From CAJXMH01 sp040220135 (lineage in GTDB: Bacteria; Bacteroidota; Bacteroidia; Flavobacteriales_E; Vicingaceae): a stretch of 64,000 bases of DNA. The stretch covers positions 310,001 through 374,000 of the forward strand of contig JAVJTT010000020.1 of the NCBI GenBank assembly GCA_040220135.1. The letters run 5' to 3'. Positions 41,855-50,993 of this stretch are shown one piece after another. A program made the translations under genes and the position numbers. Under the pieces are notes generated by a model. That model was not told where the DNA came from. It did no database searches and saw nothing but the letters and a program-made list of their open reading frames with translations. Each line of letters starts with the position of its first letter. Within the stretch, counting starts at the first letter, position 1.

Positions 41855-42954
41855 AAATTTCTTTCATTATAGGTACTCGCCCGGAGTTAATAAAAATAGC
41901 TCCCGTTATTTGGGCCATTAAAGATAAAGGTATCGACTATGATGTAATCAACACGGCACAACATAGAGATCTTCTTGATCCTTATTGGAACACTTTTGGG
42001 ATAAAGCCTACACAAGTTTTAGATGTTATGAAAGCAGGTCAAGATCTGTCATCCTTAACATCTCGTGCAATCGACCAAATTCAAGGTTATTTGTCAAATA
42101 TTGAAAGGGAACCTGATGTTATATTAGCCCAAGGAGATACCACCACGGTAATGGCTTCAGCTATTGTTAGCTTCTACAATAAAATTGATTTTGCTCATTT
42201 AGAAGCTGGATTAAGAAGTTTTGATTTCAATAATCCTTTTCCGGAAGAGTTCAATAGAAAGGTAGCTTCTATTGCAGCCAAATATCATTTTTGTCCTACT
42301 ACTGTTTCAAAGAAAAACTTAATTGCCGAAGGAATTAACAAAGACAAAATCCATGTAGTGGGTAACACCGTAGTTGATGCATTAGAAGGCATTTCAAAAC
42401 AAGCGGATTTTATTCATTCTGCTTGGGACAATGAAACACTAAACCAACTAAATGACTTTGAGGACTCCGTTCTTATTACTTGTCACCGTAGAGAAAATCA
42501 AGGTAAAAATTTAACTGTTATAATCAAGTCAATTGAAGAAATTGCCCACGATAATCCAAATACGGTATTTGTTTGGTCACTTCACCCTAACCCTAATGTT
42601 AGGCAGCATATAATCGACTCAAAATTGGCAAATTGTAGCAATGTATTGTTAGTAAAGCCATTGATTTACCGAGATTTATTGAAAATGTTACATCATTCAT
42701 TTTGTGTGATTTCTGACTCAGGAGGAATTCAAGAAGAGGCTCCTTCTTTTCAAACGCCGGTATTAGTGTTGAGAGAAACTACTGAGAGACCGGAGGGAGT
42801 TACAGCCGGGGTTGCTTTTTTAGTAGGTGCAAAGCCTGAATCCTTAAAAAGTAAGTTCGATTATATTCGTAAGAATAAGGTTACTTTTGAGACGAATCCT
42901 TATGGAGATGGGCATGCAGGCAAACACATTGCTAACATACTACAAGGGATTTAG
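41851..42954 (+). CDS. wecB: UDP-N-acetylglucosamine 2-epimerase (non-hydrolysing)
   Basis: The 367-residue protein has the family hallmarks: IIGTRPELIKIAPVI at the N-terminus, INTAQHRDLLD, VILAQGDTTTVMAS, HLEAGLRSFD, FPEEFNRKV, CHRRENQG and SDSGGIQEEAPSF. It interconverts UDP-GlcNAc and UDP-ManNAc in the cytoplasm. UDP-ManNAc is then either used directly by a glycosyltransferase or oxidised by WecC to UDP-ManNAcA; WecC is not in the window. The gene overlaps its upstream neighbour by 4 bases. Confidence 0.95.
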   Translation: MKISFIIGTRPELIKIAPVIWAIKDKGIDYDVINTAQHRDLLDPYWNTFGIKPTQVLDVMKAGQDLSSLTSRAIDQIQGYLSNIEREPDVILAQGDTTTVMASAIVSFYNKIDFAHLEAGLRSFDFNNPFPEEFNRKVASIAAKYHFCPTTVSKKNLIAEGINKDKIHVVGNTVVDALEGISKQADFIHSAWDNETLNQLNDFEDSVLITCHRRENQGKNLTVIIKSIEEIAHDNPNTVFVWSLHPNPNVRQHIIDSKLANCSNVLLVKPLIYRDLLKMLHHSFCVISDSGGIQEEAPSFQTPVLVLRETTERPEGVTAGVAFLVGAKPESLKSKFDYIRKNKVTFETNPYGDGHAGKHIANILQGI

Positions 42955-42981
42955 ATCCTTCTGCTAAGAGAGTAAATCGTA

Positions 42982-44160
42982 ATGGCGCAACTAAAAAAAA
43001 TCAAAGTTATTGTTAGTCATCCCATCCAATACCATGCTGTGCTTTGGCGTAATATGGCAGAACTAGATGAGGTAGATTTTGAGGTTTTTTTCTGTTCGGA
43101 TCATGGCCAAAAAATTAGCGTAGATAAAGACTTCGGCCTTGCTTTTAAATGGGATATTCCATTAAAGAAAGGTTATAAGAGTAAAACCTTTAAAAACTAT
43201 GGTTTTGGGAATGGTTTTTTTAAATACATCAATCCCGGCTTGATCATTTCAATCTTTTTTAGCAGAAGCCAGATTGTATATTTTCATGGTGTCAGTAATT
43301 TTACTGCTTATTTTAGCTTTTGGATATCTAAGTTTAAAGGAGCCAAAACTATTGTGCGAAATATAGCGCACCTTTTAGACTTCAGTAACACAAAAGGTAT
43401 TCGATTTGCACTGAAGGACTTTATTTTCGGGAGCATCTTTAGAAAAGCTTCTGTTTGTCTTTACATCGGTAAACACAATAAAGATTTTTATAAATTCTTT
43501 GGAGTAAAAGAAAGCAGACTTAAGCATGCACCGCATTTGGTCGATAATCAATTCTTTCAGGAAAGAAAGTTGTCTTTAATAGAGTCACAAAAGTTCAAAG
43601 CGGATTTAGGGATCAAACAAGATGAAGTCGTATTGCTTTTTTGTGGGAAATTAATTGCTAAGAAGCAGCCTGACATGCTGCTAGAAGCTTACCTCAAATC
43701 TGATTTAAACGTCAAATCAACTTTATTATTTGTTGGAGAAGGTGTTTTAAGAGACAAGTTAGAAATTTTGGCAAAAAACATAATCAAAGAAGAAAATAAA
43801 AGTGTAAAATTCTTAGGGTTTAAAAATCAAAGCGAGTTGCCTGCTGTGTACTGCATTTCAGATATCCTAGTATTACCATCGTATCATCAAGAAACATGGG
43901 GTTTGGTGGTAAATGAAGCGTTAAACTTTAATACAACTATAATTGTAAGTGATAACGTAGGTTGTGGACCGGAACTGGTAGAAGGTAAAACAGGTTTTAT
44001 TTTTGAAAGAAATAGTAAGGAGAAGCTACAAGAAGTTCTTGAAAGATTAGTCAATGAAACCACCTTGCGCGAAAAATATAAGTTGAATACATTATCCCTA
44101 ATAAGTAACTGGGGTATTAGGCAGTTTATCAATTCCATAAAAAGAATCATCAATGAGTAA
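42982..44160 (+). CDS. Family 4-type glycosyltransferase
   Basis: The 392-residue GT-B enzyme starts KIKVIVSHPIQYHAVLWRNM and has the C-terminal donor domain FCGKLIAKKQPDMLLEAYL, KFLGFKNQSELPAVYCISDILVLPS and HQETWGLVVNEALNF (E-x7-E), then GCGPELVEGKTGFIF. It follows wecB after 27 bases, so transfer of ManNAc is possible but not shown. It overlaps the beta-propeller-like gene by 8 bases, implying coupled translation. Confidence 0.88.
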   Translation: MAQLKKIKVIVSHPIQYHAVLWRNMAELDEVDFEVFFCSDHGQKISVDKDFGLAFKWDIPLKKGYKSKTFKNYGFGNGFFKYINPGLIISIFFSRSQIVYFHGVSNFTAYFSFWISKFKGAKTIVRNIAHLLDFSNTKGIRFALKDFIFGSIFRKASVCLYIGKHNKDFYKFFGVKESRLKHAPHLVDNQFFQERKLSLIESQKFKADLGIKQDEVVLLFCGKLIAKKQPDMLLEAYLKSDLNVKSTLLFVGEGVLRDKLEILAKNIIKEENKSVKFLGFKNQSELPAVYCISDILVLPSYHQETWGLVVNEALNFNTTIIVSDNVGCGPELVEGKTGFIFERNSKEKLQEVLERLVNETTLREKYKLNTLSLISNWGIRQFINSIKRIINE

Positions 44161-45406
44161 AATAATTGCTTCAACCGAAGAATTGAATAATGGAAAAGCC
44201 CATTATGTTGGCTTTCATGATATCTGTCCTTGGAACCAAGAGAATCAGCTTTTAGCTGTTCACCAAGCTGACAAGGATGATGTAAAGGATCGAACTAAAA
44301 ATGATTACATCAGCATTGCCATTTGGAACCCGAAGAGTAAAGAAATTAATATTATAGACAAAACAAATTGTTGGAATTGGCAACAAGGAAGTCGATTGCA
44401 ATGGATTCCGTCGAGCGATAAGCTTATCTTCAATAAGCGGAAAGGGAACCAAGCGGTTGCCCAAATCTACAGTACAAAAGATGCTGCTTCCGAAAAAACG
44501 ATTGATTGGCCAATTTATGAATTACATCCTAACGGTAAGAAAGCCATATCGTATAGTTTTGCTCGATTGGGAGAACTTTGGAAGGGTTACGGATATGCCG
44601 GTTTGGAGGCTGAACCTGATCAGACTGAAATAGCACCTGATAAAAATGGCATTTTTGAAATAGATTTAGAAAATAACGAAAGAAAATTACTGATCTCTCT
44701 CAAGCAGACTTTCAACTTAAATAGAAATGCAAGATTTGATGCTTTCAAGCGATTTTTTACTCACTGCGCTTATAATCCAAGTGGAAGCAAGTTTTGTTTT
44801 TTTGAACGATTCCACACCTCTGAAGGAGCCTTATATTCTCGCTTTTTTGTTGCTAACAGCGACGGCTCCAATCTCAAGCTAGTGTCAGAAGGGAAACAAA
44901 GCCACTTTGATTGGTGCGACGATGATCATTTATTAATTTGGAGTAGACCTTCAAAAAGCCTGATGAATGTCGCCCATAAAATGGGTGTATTAAGTAAGCC
45001 ACCATTTAAACAAGTGATTAAAATAATTCGGAGTTTGAGTCCTTCTTTAAAAAGTAAGGTTACCAATGAGCATTACCGTATTATTGATGTCACTAACAAA
45101 GAACTTGATCAAGCAGTTGCGAAAGAAATAGTTAAGGAAGATGGGCACCCTATGTTTACGCAAGATCGTTCGTGTTTTGTTAATGATACTTATCCCAATT
45201 CAGAAGGCAAACAAGAGTTAATGTTGATTAAGATGAAAGATCATTCCAAAGAGTCTTTGGCATGGTTTGATGTGCCGAAGAAGTTCCAAGACAATGACTT
45301 GAAATGTGATTTACACCCTCGTTGGGATAGAAAAGATGCTCAGGTTTGTATTGATTCAAGCCATAGTGGTAAAAGACAAGTATACATTATAGAAGCTGAT
45401 TCATGA
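44153..45406 (+). CDS. Cytoplasmic beta-propeller-like protein of unknown role in glycan locus
   Basis: The 417-residue protein has no signal peptide or membrane helix. Repeated blade-like units with Trp-rich strands are visible (SIAIWNPKSKEINII, SRLQWIPSSDKLIFNK, FTHCAYNPSGSKFCFFERF, SHFDWCDDDHLLIWS, CDLHPRWDRKDAQVCIDSS, RQVYII), as in TolB/PD40-type propellers and the oligogalacturonate-lyase fold. The conserved HPRWDRKDAQVCIDSS ending is shared with propellers that bind sugars. It overlaps both neighbours, so it is a regular member of the operon. A role as glycan-binding or lyase/trimming protein, or as a scaffold for glycosyltransferases, is inference; no catalytic residues are certain. 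Confidence 0.7.
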   Translation: MSKIIASTEELNNGKAHYVGFHDICPWNQENQLLAVHQADKDDVKDRTKNDYISIAIWNPKSKEINIIDKTNCWNWQQGSRLQWIPSSDKLIFNKRKGNQAVAQIYSTKDAASEKTIDWPIYELHPNGKKAISYSFARLGELWKGYGYAGLEAEPDQTEIAPDKNGIFEIDLENNERKLLISLKQTFNLNRNARFDAFKRFFTHCAYNPSGSKFCFFERFHTSEGALYSRFFVANSDGSNLKLVSEGKQSHFDWCDDDHLLIWSRPSKSLMNVAHKMGVLSKPPFKQVIKIIRSLSPSLKSKVTNEHYRIIDVTNKELDQAVAKEIVKEDGHPMFTQDRSCFVNDTYPNSEGKQELMLIKMKDHSKESLAWFDVPKKFQDNDLKCDLHPRWDRKDAQVCIDSSHSGKRQVYIIEADS

Positions 45407-46419
45407 AGAAATTACTTTATGTATACCAGAATTACAGAAGGTCCTATTCTAGTGCTTCTTTGAGTATATTGAGGGGCTTAGAAAAGCTAGAAAACTTGGA
45501 GGTTAGTAGTTTTGAATTTAAACCTATCAGCTACATCAACAATGTGAATCGAGTTTTGAACCGATTGCCATTAATCAAGACTCTTCATTTTAAACGGCAA
45601 AATAGATTCTTGGAGAAAGAAGTACAAAAAGGTGGTTACGATTATGTGTTTGTAATGAAAGGAACGAACCTAAAGTCAGACACCTTAGTTCGTTTGAAAA
45701 ATGACAACCCTTCGACCACTTTCATCTGTTTTAATCCTGACGACCCTTTTAATTCAGGTTCGTCAAACCAAGATATCTTAGACTCTATTAAGTTTTACGA
45801 TTATTATTGCATATGGACGCATTTATTAGGTGAGAAGTTAAAAGCTGCAGGTGCGGAAAAGGTTCTTTACTTCCCTTTTGGAGTAGATGAAGAAATAATT
45901 TACCCGCTTGAAGCAGCTTACCAATATGACATTTCCTTTATTGGAAATGGAGATGAAGAGCGTCATAATATAATCAGGTCTTTAGCTGAAGAGCTCAAGC
46001 GCAGGGGCCATGAAATGAAGGTTCATGTTTTTGGAAATAATTGGCCTGCTTTTGGTGAAAATGTTTTGGTGCATGGACAGCGGAATGGGAAGGAAATGTT
46101 AAAGACAATTGCCGCAAGCAAGATAAATTTAAATTTGTTGCGAAAGCAAAATAAGAACTCAATTAATATGAGAACCTTTGAAATTCCTGCTGCGAAAGGA
46201 TTTATGTTACATGAACAAAGTATGGAGGCCGAGTTATTTTTTAACCCAAGTGAAGTTGCTTACTTTGATTCAATCAATAGATTAGCGGATCAGTGTGAAT
46301 ATTATCTGAAACAGGAGGAGCTGAGAGAGGAAATTGTAGAAAAGGCGCTTCAAAAAGTAAATAAAAGTGAATTCTCTTATGAGAAAATCGTAAGAGAATG
46401 CTTGAAAAGAGTATTATAA
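45403..46419 (+). CDS. CgeB-like GT-B glycosyltransferase
   Basis: The 338-residue protein has DYVFVMKGTNLKSDTLVRL, the family stretch FICFNPDDPFNSGSSN, then DISFIGNGDEERHNIIRSL, AASKINLNLLRKQNKN and MRTFEIPAAKGFMLHEQ, as in CgeB/spore-coat maturation type glycosyltransferases with a C-terminal glycos_transf_1 domain. The likely role is transfer of a sugar in the repeat unit; donor unknown. It overlaps the propeller gene by 4 bases and is followed by a 267-base gap with a perfect A/T hairpin. Confidence 0.8.
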   Translation: MKKLLYVYQNYRRSYSSASLSILRGLEKLENLEVSSFEFKPISYINNVNRVLNRLPLIKTLHFKRQNRFLEKEVQKGGYDYVFVMKGTNLKSDTLVRLKNDNPSTTFICFNPDDPFNSGSSNQDILDSIKFYDYYCIWTHLLGEKLKAAGAEKVLYFPFGVDEEIIYPLEAAYQYDISFIGNGDEERHNIIRSLAEELKRRGHEMKVHVFGNNWPAFGENVLVHGQRNGKEMLKTIAASKINLNLLRKQNKNSINMRTFEIPAAKGFMLHEQSMEAELFFNPSEVAYFDSINRLADQCEYYLKQEELREEIVEKALQKVNKSEFSYEKIVRECLKRVL

Positions 46420-46431
46420 GACAAGATCATA

Positions 46432-46455
46432 TCCTTTTTTTGAACAAAAAAAGGA
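46432..46455 (+). terminator. AT-rich hairpin after the CgeB-like gene (possible attenuator)
   Basis: A perfect 10-bp stem (TCCTTTTTTT with complement 46446-46455) around GAAC. It is AT-rich and not followed by a clear T-run, so full termination is doubtful; it may reduce downstream expression. The rest of the 267-base gap to 46686 shows nothing else. Confidence 0.35.
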
Positions 46456-46686
46456 AACAATTATTTCTAAGCTAAATAGAGCTAGTCGTGCTCAATCAAA
46501 AAAGCTTATTCCTTTCTTCAAGTTTTACGTATAATCTGCTAATCAAGGGTAGAAATTAGGCTTATAGGAGCAAAATTAAAATTAGTTAAAGAACTTATTT
46601 TACAACAATTATAAACCTTGAACCTAGAGATTAAGAAATCAAAAAAATTACTAGTTTTCAAAATTGTATAGATTAGACTAAAATAG

Positions 46687-47424
46687 ATGGGTAAAATTTT
46701 ACTTCCGGATGATACAGAAGTGGTGGTGGCTTCTTATGGAGGAGTGGGAACAACCTTTTTAATAGAATTTATTCGAAAGTTCAAAAAGACCAACTGCGCA
46801 CATGATTCAGATGGGGTCAAACACTCTCCCTTACCTCCTTTGAGCAACAATCCCAAAATTAAGTTCGTCTATATTTACGGTGATCCTAGATTGGCTGTTA
46901 TCTCTTTGTTTAGAAGGAAGTTCCATAGGGCTCAATCCAGAAAATTGCTGATGTATTCCAAGGAAGACCGTTCTCTCTTGAAAGATAATACTACGCTAGC
47001 TGAATACCTTACTTGGAGAAAAGATTTGTTTAGATTCGAAAGACATTTCCAAAATTGGTATGATTCCTACTTAAATTACCCTACATTTTTTGTCAAAATT
47101 GATGACCTTTTTAAGGTAAAGTCAGAATTGGTTAATTTCCTTGAATTGCCAGAAAGTGCTTTGAAAGAATTTCCTATACAAAAAGTGAGAAACTCAAAAA
47201 TTGAATCACTTGATTCCTCTTTATCGAATCTATTAGATGAACAATATGCTCAATTTAGTTCCTTTCTAAAAGGCTTGAATTCTTATGTCATTAGAATACC
47301 TGAGGCGTCAAGAAGTAGGCGAGAAATTCTACAGAGCCGACCTTATAAAATAGCCTTGCGGCAGCATTATCTTTTTTACTTGAAAAAAACATTATCGAAC
47401 ATTAAAAGATTTTTTATCAAGTAA
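46687..47424 (+). CDS. Divergent P-loop sulfotransferase-like protein
   Basis: The 245-residue protein has an N-terminal VVASYGGVGTTFLIEFI that fits the phosphosulfate-binding loop, and a VYIYGDPRLAVISLFRRKFH segment where sulfotransferases have the 3'-phosphate-binding Arg/Ser. Length and order fit a small sulfotransferase, but the usual RNP motif is replaced by GDP, so activity is uncertain. Together with the gene at 33613 it suggests a modified glycan. It precedes a GT11-like gene by 35 bases. Confidence 0.55.
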   Translation: MGKILLPDDTEVVVASYGGVGTTFLIEFIRKFKKTNCAHDSDGVKHSPLPPLSNNPKIKFVYIYGDPRLAVISLFRRKFHRAQSRKLLMYSKEDRSLLKDNTTLAEYLTWRKDLFRFERHFQNWYDSYLNYPTFFVKIDDLFKVKSELVNFLELPESALKEFPIQKVRNSKIESLDSSLSNLLDEQYAQFSSFLKGLNSYVIRIPEASRSRREILQSRPYKIALRQHYLFYLKKTLSNIKRFFIK

Positions 47425-47459
47425 GTTTTTTGCAGTAACCAAAAAAAACTAAAATCCTT

Positions 47460-48347
47460 ATGACTAAAAAAGTTGTTATTTCTAAACTTCCTAAGACAGG
47501 CCTAGGAAATAAGCTTTTTTCGTGGGCGAGTGGTGTTGTTTTTGCCAGAGTAAATAAAAGAGAGCATATAGTCACAGGTCTTACAAGAATTCATCCTATG
47601 ACTTTTTTTAGAAATGATAAGAGTAAAAGATTCTATTTTGGATATTTTGAAAACGAAGCAACTTTTTATCTCAAAAGACTTAAGAAGCCCGTTTATTTAA
47701 AACAAGAAGACTCTAATGCAAGAGTAGACTGGGAGAATCCTGCAATATTTAATGAAGTACCTTCATGGAGCGATATGTTTGTCGTGCTGAAAGATTATAG
47801 AAGTCTAATCGTAAACAAGTTCTGGACTACGCTAACTGAGAAAATTAAAAGCAGAATCGAACAAAGAGAATTTCCTGAATGTAGTATTCATATTAGGATG
47901 GGTGACTTTAGACAGTTATCTGAAGGCGAGAATTTTGCTGAGGTGGGTGGTGTTAGAACCCCGATTGAATATTTTATTTCGGTTGTTAATAGGATTCGAG
48001 AGGAGGTAGGGGAAACACTTCCTTTTACAATCTTTTCAGACGGGAATGACGAACAGCTAGAAACTATACTTTCTTTGCCAAATGTAAAAAGAGCGGAAGA
48101 TGATTTGGATATTGTTCACCTTGGTTTAATGAGCAAAAGTAAGTTGATTGTGATGTCTGCAGGAAGCACTTTTAGTTATTGGTCGGGATTTCTTTCAACT
48201 GCAATACTGATAAAACATTATCAGCATGTTCATGCAGATATACGGGATGAAGATCTCAATTCGAATATCTTTGAAGGGGAAATCCATCCGGGTAAAGCAA
48301 TGAGCCCTTTATTAATAAAAAACCTCCAAGAAGTATTTCACAAATAA
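47460..48347 (+). CDS. Fucosyltransferase-like (GT11-type) glycosyltransferase
   Basis: The 295-residue protein has TGLGNKLFSWASGVVFAR near the start, the donor site SIHIRMGDFRQL (H-x-R-x-G-D), and later PFTIFSDGNDEQLE and LIVMSAGSTFSYWSGF, as in alpha-1,2-fucosyltransferases of family GT11 and related protein O-fucosyltransferase folds. The expected donor is GDP-fucose, which would add a fucose to the repeat unit, though GDP-fucose synthesis genes are not in the window. Sequence divergence leaves the donor unproved. Confidence 0.75.
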   Translation: MTKKVVISKLPKTGLGNKLFSWASGVVFARVNKREHIVTGLTRIHPMTFFRNDKSKRFYFGYFENEATFYLKRLKKPVYLKQEDSNARVDWENPAIFNEVPSWSDMFVVLKDYRSLIVNKFWTTLTEKIKSRIEQREFPECSIHIRMGDFRQLSEGENFAEVGGVRTPIEYFISVVNRIREEVGETLPFTIFSDGNDEQLETILSLPNVKRAEDDLDIVHLGLMSKSKLIVMSAGSTFSYWSGFLSTAILIKHYQHVHADIRDEDLNSNIFEGEIHPGKAMSPLLIKNLQEVFHK

Positions 48348-48486
48348 GAAAATGCAATAGCTGAATGACTTCTAATAATCCTAAATAAAAAAAATTAAAG
48401 TGAAAGCCAAGATAGGTTTGAAATCTTAAAACATTTACGTTTACAACATAGTATTAGAAATTAAAAACCTATACTGAAACATTCAT

Positions 48487-49890
48487 TTGAACGCAATTAA
48501 GTACCTCGTTTTCATCATTTCTTTTCTGATTTTTTACATCGGATTAGACTACTATTTTATTACCTCAGTTGGGTTAGGTCTAACATTACTTTTCATTCTT
48601 TTATTCATAGACAAGTTAGGAAATGGATATCCAATCATAGAGCTAATTGTTTTCCTTGCTTTAGCTCAATGGGTACTTGGAGCCAAAATTTCTTACAATT
48701 TTGGTAAAACACATCATAAGTATTACATGTATGTTGACGAGTTGGAGTACATGAACTTTGTAGTGCCGTCGATTTGCCTTTTAATACTAGGTCTTTATTT
48801 GTTTGCTCCTTCTTTGAGCCTGAACCACATTCAAAGAGATGTGAATCAAAATAAAAGTATGGTCAGAAAAGTGGCCCTATATTTAATTTTGATTGGCTTT
48901 ACTTTTCCATTTTTTAGCAGATTTATTGGGGTTAGTGGGATTGGCTTTATCTCATATTTATCCTCATTGCTATTATTTGTTGGTGCATCTTACCTTAGCT
49001 TTTATAATCGGAAAAGAAAATGGCTCATATTCTTTATTACTATTGGCATCGTATTAGCACAGTCAATTATTCAAGGGATGTTTCATAGTCTCTTGCTGGT
49101 GAGTGTTTTCATGCTTATGGTTACTTTCTCCAAGAATGATTCATTTATAAAAAAGGCCCTTATTATTATATTCGGCTTCTTTATGAGCACAGTGATTCAA
49201 TCTATAAAACATGATTACAGATCTGTAATATGGGAGAATCGTAACGCTAACAATTTTAAAACCTTTACCAATCTATTAATCCAAGAAACTTTTTTGAATG
49301 AGAGTAGCAATGAGCTAAGTTATATTAGTGAAAAAAGCAAAGCAGATAAGGAAAATTCTGGATTAAATGCCCGTTTGAATCAAGGTTGGATTATTAGTAA
49401 AGTGATGGATAATGTTCCCGCAAATAAAGAGTTTGCAGGAGGAGAAACGATTTACCAAGCCATAGAAGCTAGTGTTTTGCCTAGAATTCTGTTCCCAAAT
49501 AAAGCTGGTGGCGAGGTAGCATTGAAAAACTTCAAAGAACTAACAGGACTCAAAATAGGAGAGAACACATCTATGGGGCTTTCTTTAGCAGCTGAGTTTT
49601 ATGCAAATTTTGGTATTCGTGGTGGGTGGTTCGCAATGTTTGTTTATGGCTTATTAATTGGCTTTTTGTTAAAGTGGATCGTTGGTTCCTTTGGCAATTA
49701 TTCAGGCTTAATAATTTTATGGATTGCGTTTTTCTTTTTTCAAGTTGTTAAAGCTGAAACTGATTTTATAAAAATGGTTAATCACTTATTTAAGTCCCTT
49801 GTTTACTTTTATCTTTTAAACCGAATTTTGCTCTCTTTTGGTGTGAATCTTTTGCCGAGAAGTTATGCAAAAGACAATGTCAAGACTTAA
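48487..49890 (+). CDS. Wzy-like O-antigen/polysaccharide polymerase
   Basis: The 467-residue protein has about eleven hydrophobic segments and one long hydrophilic loop (about residues 250-365, rich in Asn, Glu and Lys), the layout of Wzy-type polymerases, whose periplasmic loops join repeat units. The loop contains LNARLNQGWIISKVMDNVP and PRILFPNK, and the motif MGLSLAAEFYANFGIRGG, typical of oligosaccharide repeat polymerases. The TTG at 48487 is the start because the following residues form the first membrane helix and no ATG precedes it. Sequence families of Wzy are too variable to give linkage type. It is the only polymerase candidate in the locus. Confidence 0.82.
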   Translation: MNAIKYLVFIISFLIFYIGLDYYFITSVGLGLTLLFILLFIDKLGNGYPIIELIVFLALAQWVLGAKISYNFGKTHHKYYMYVDELEYMNFVVPSICLLILGLYLFAPSLSLNHIQRDVNQNKSMVRKVALYLILIGFTFPFFSRFIGVSGIGFISYLSSLLLFVGASYLSFYNRKRKWLIFFITIGIVLAQSIIQGMFHSLLLVSVFMLMVTFSKNDSFIKKALIIIFGFFMSTVIQSIKHDYRSVIWENRNANNFKTFTNLLIQETFLNESSNELSYISEKSKADKENSGLNARLNQGWIISKVMDNVPANKEFAGGETIYQAIEASVLPRILFPNKAGGEVALKNFKELTGLKIGENTSMGLSLAAEFYANFGIRGGWFAMFVYGLLIGFLLKWIVGSFGNYSGLIILWIAFFFFQVVKAETDFIKMVNHLFKSLVYFYLLNRILLSFGVNLLPRSYAKDNVKT

Positions 49891-50024
49891 TTTATAGCGT
49901 TAAGAAATTGATATACTTTGATGCTCTATTAAAAATTTAATATGTACTTAATTTTTGGTCACATCTTGTTTGTAGTCATTTTTCATATATTTTCACATTA
50001 AGTTATTTTAGAAAACTTCCAATT

Positions 50025-50993
50025 ATGAAAGTTTCCTTGATATTAAGAAGGTCAGAAAGAAGGTTTTTTAGTATAGAAAAAGTTTTTTCGGTACTTCAAC
50101 CCTATTTGGGGGGTACGTTTATTAGCTTACCATACAGGAGTTCATCTGTCCTAAACCGCTTGAGAAATATTTTTTTTCTCTTAAATTTTAAGAAGCAAAT
50201 AATCCACATTTCAGGCCATGATCACTACCTTTTATGGTATCCTTTCAAAAACACCATTTTAACCATTCACGACATAGAAGCACTTAGGCGCAAAAAGGGT
50301 TTTAAGAAGTGGTTGTTTAAGAAGTTATGGTTTGATATACCCATCAAGAATGCGAAAATGGTTACCACCATTTCCGAATTCACTAAAAAGGAATTAATGA
50401 CCTTAAATGCTTATAAAACTCCAATTTATGTAGTTCCGAATCCACTTACTATTGAGCTAAATTATGAACCAAAAGTTGAGTGGTCAGACACTCTAAAAAT
50501 ATTACATATAGGGACAAAAAGAAACAAAAACTTGACTCGCACCATAGGAGCTATAAAGGGTTTAGATTGTGAGCTCACCATTATTGGTCAACTAGATGAA
50601 GAACAAAAACGATGTCTAGTGGAAAGCGGAATTCAATATCGAAATAGGTTTGAACTTTCAGATCAAGAGGTGATTGAGGAGTACCACAAGTGTGAACTTT
50701 TATGTTTCATATCAACCTATGAAGGTTTTGGCCTTCCGATTGTTGAAGCACAAGCTCTTGGGAGGGTTGTTTTGACTTCCAACCTAGCTTCCATGCCAGA
50801 AGTGGCAGGAAGCGGAGCCTATTTTGTAAACCCTTTTCAGCTAGATGAAATACGGAATGCAATATTGGAGTTAAAATCAAACCAAGAATTAAGGAAATCT
50901 CTTTTGGGAAAAGGGATAGCAAATGTAAAAAGGTTTAAAGCCGAAAGGGTTGCTCAATTATACCAACAGCTTTATGACAAAGTCGACCAGTAA
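50025..50993 (+). CDS. Family 4 glycosyltransferase
   Basis: The 322-residue GT-B enzyme has TILTIHDIEALRRKKG, VTTISEFTKKEL, VPNPLTIELN, ILHIGTKRNKNLTRTI and the donor site STYEGFGLPIVEAQALGRVV (E-x7-E), with ASMPEVAGSGAYFVNP following. These fit GT4 mannosyl/glucosyl-type retaining transferases. A 134-base gap precedes it. The next gene overlaps it by 20 bases. Confidence 0.9.
   Translation: MKVSLILRRSERRFFSIEKVFSVLQPYLGGTFISLPYRSSSVLNRLRNIFFLLNFKKQIIHISGHDHYLLWYPFKNTILTIHDIEALRRKKGFKKWLFKKLWFDIPIKNAKMVTTISEFTKKELMTLNAYKTPIYVVPNPLTIELNYEPKVEWSDTLKILHIGTKRNKNLTRTIGAIKGLDCELTIIGQLDEEQKRCLVESGIQYRNRFELSDQEVIEEYHKCELLCFISTYEGFGLPIVEAQALGRVVLTSNLASMPEVAGSGAYFVNPFQLDEIRNAILELKSNQELRKSLLGKGIANVKRFKAERVAQLYQQLYDKVDQ

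Noticed and set aside
46420..46686. Promoter or RNA gene in the gap before the second sulfotransferase-like gene
   Set aside because: Apart from the AT-rich hairpin, nothing beyond A/T-rich sequence was found; no TAnnTTTG with a fitting -33 box and no tRNA-like fold.
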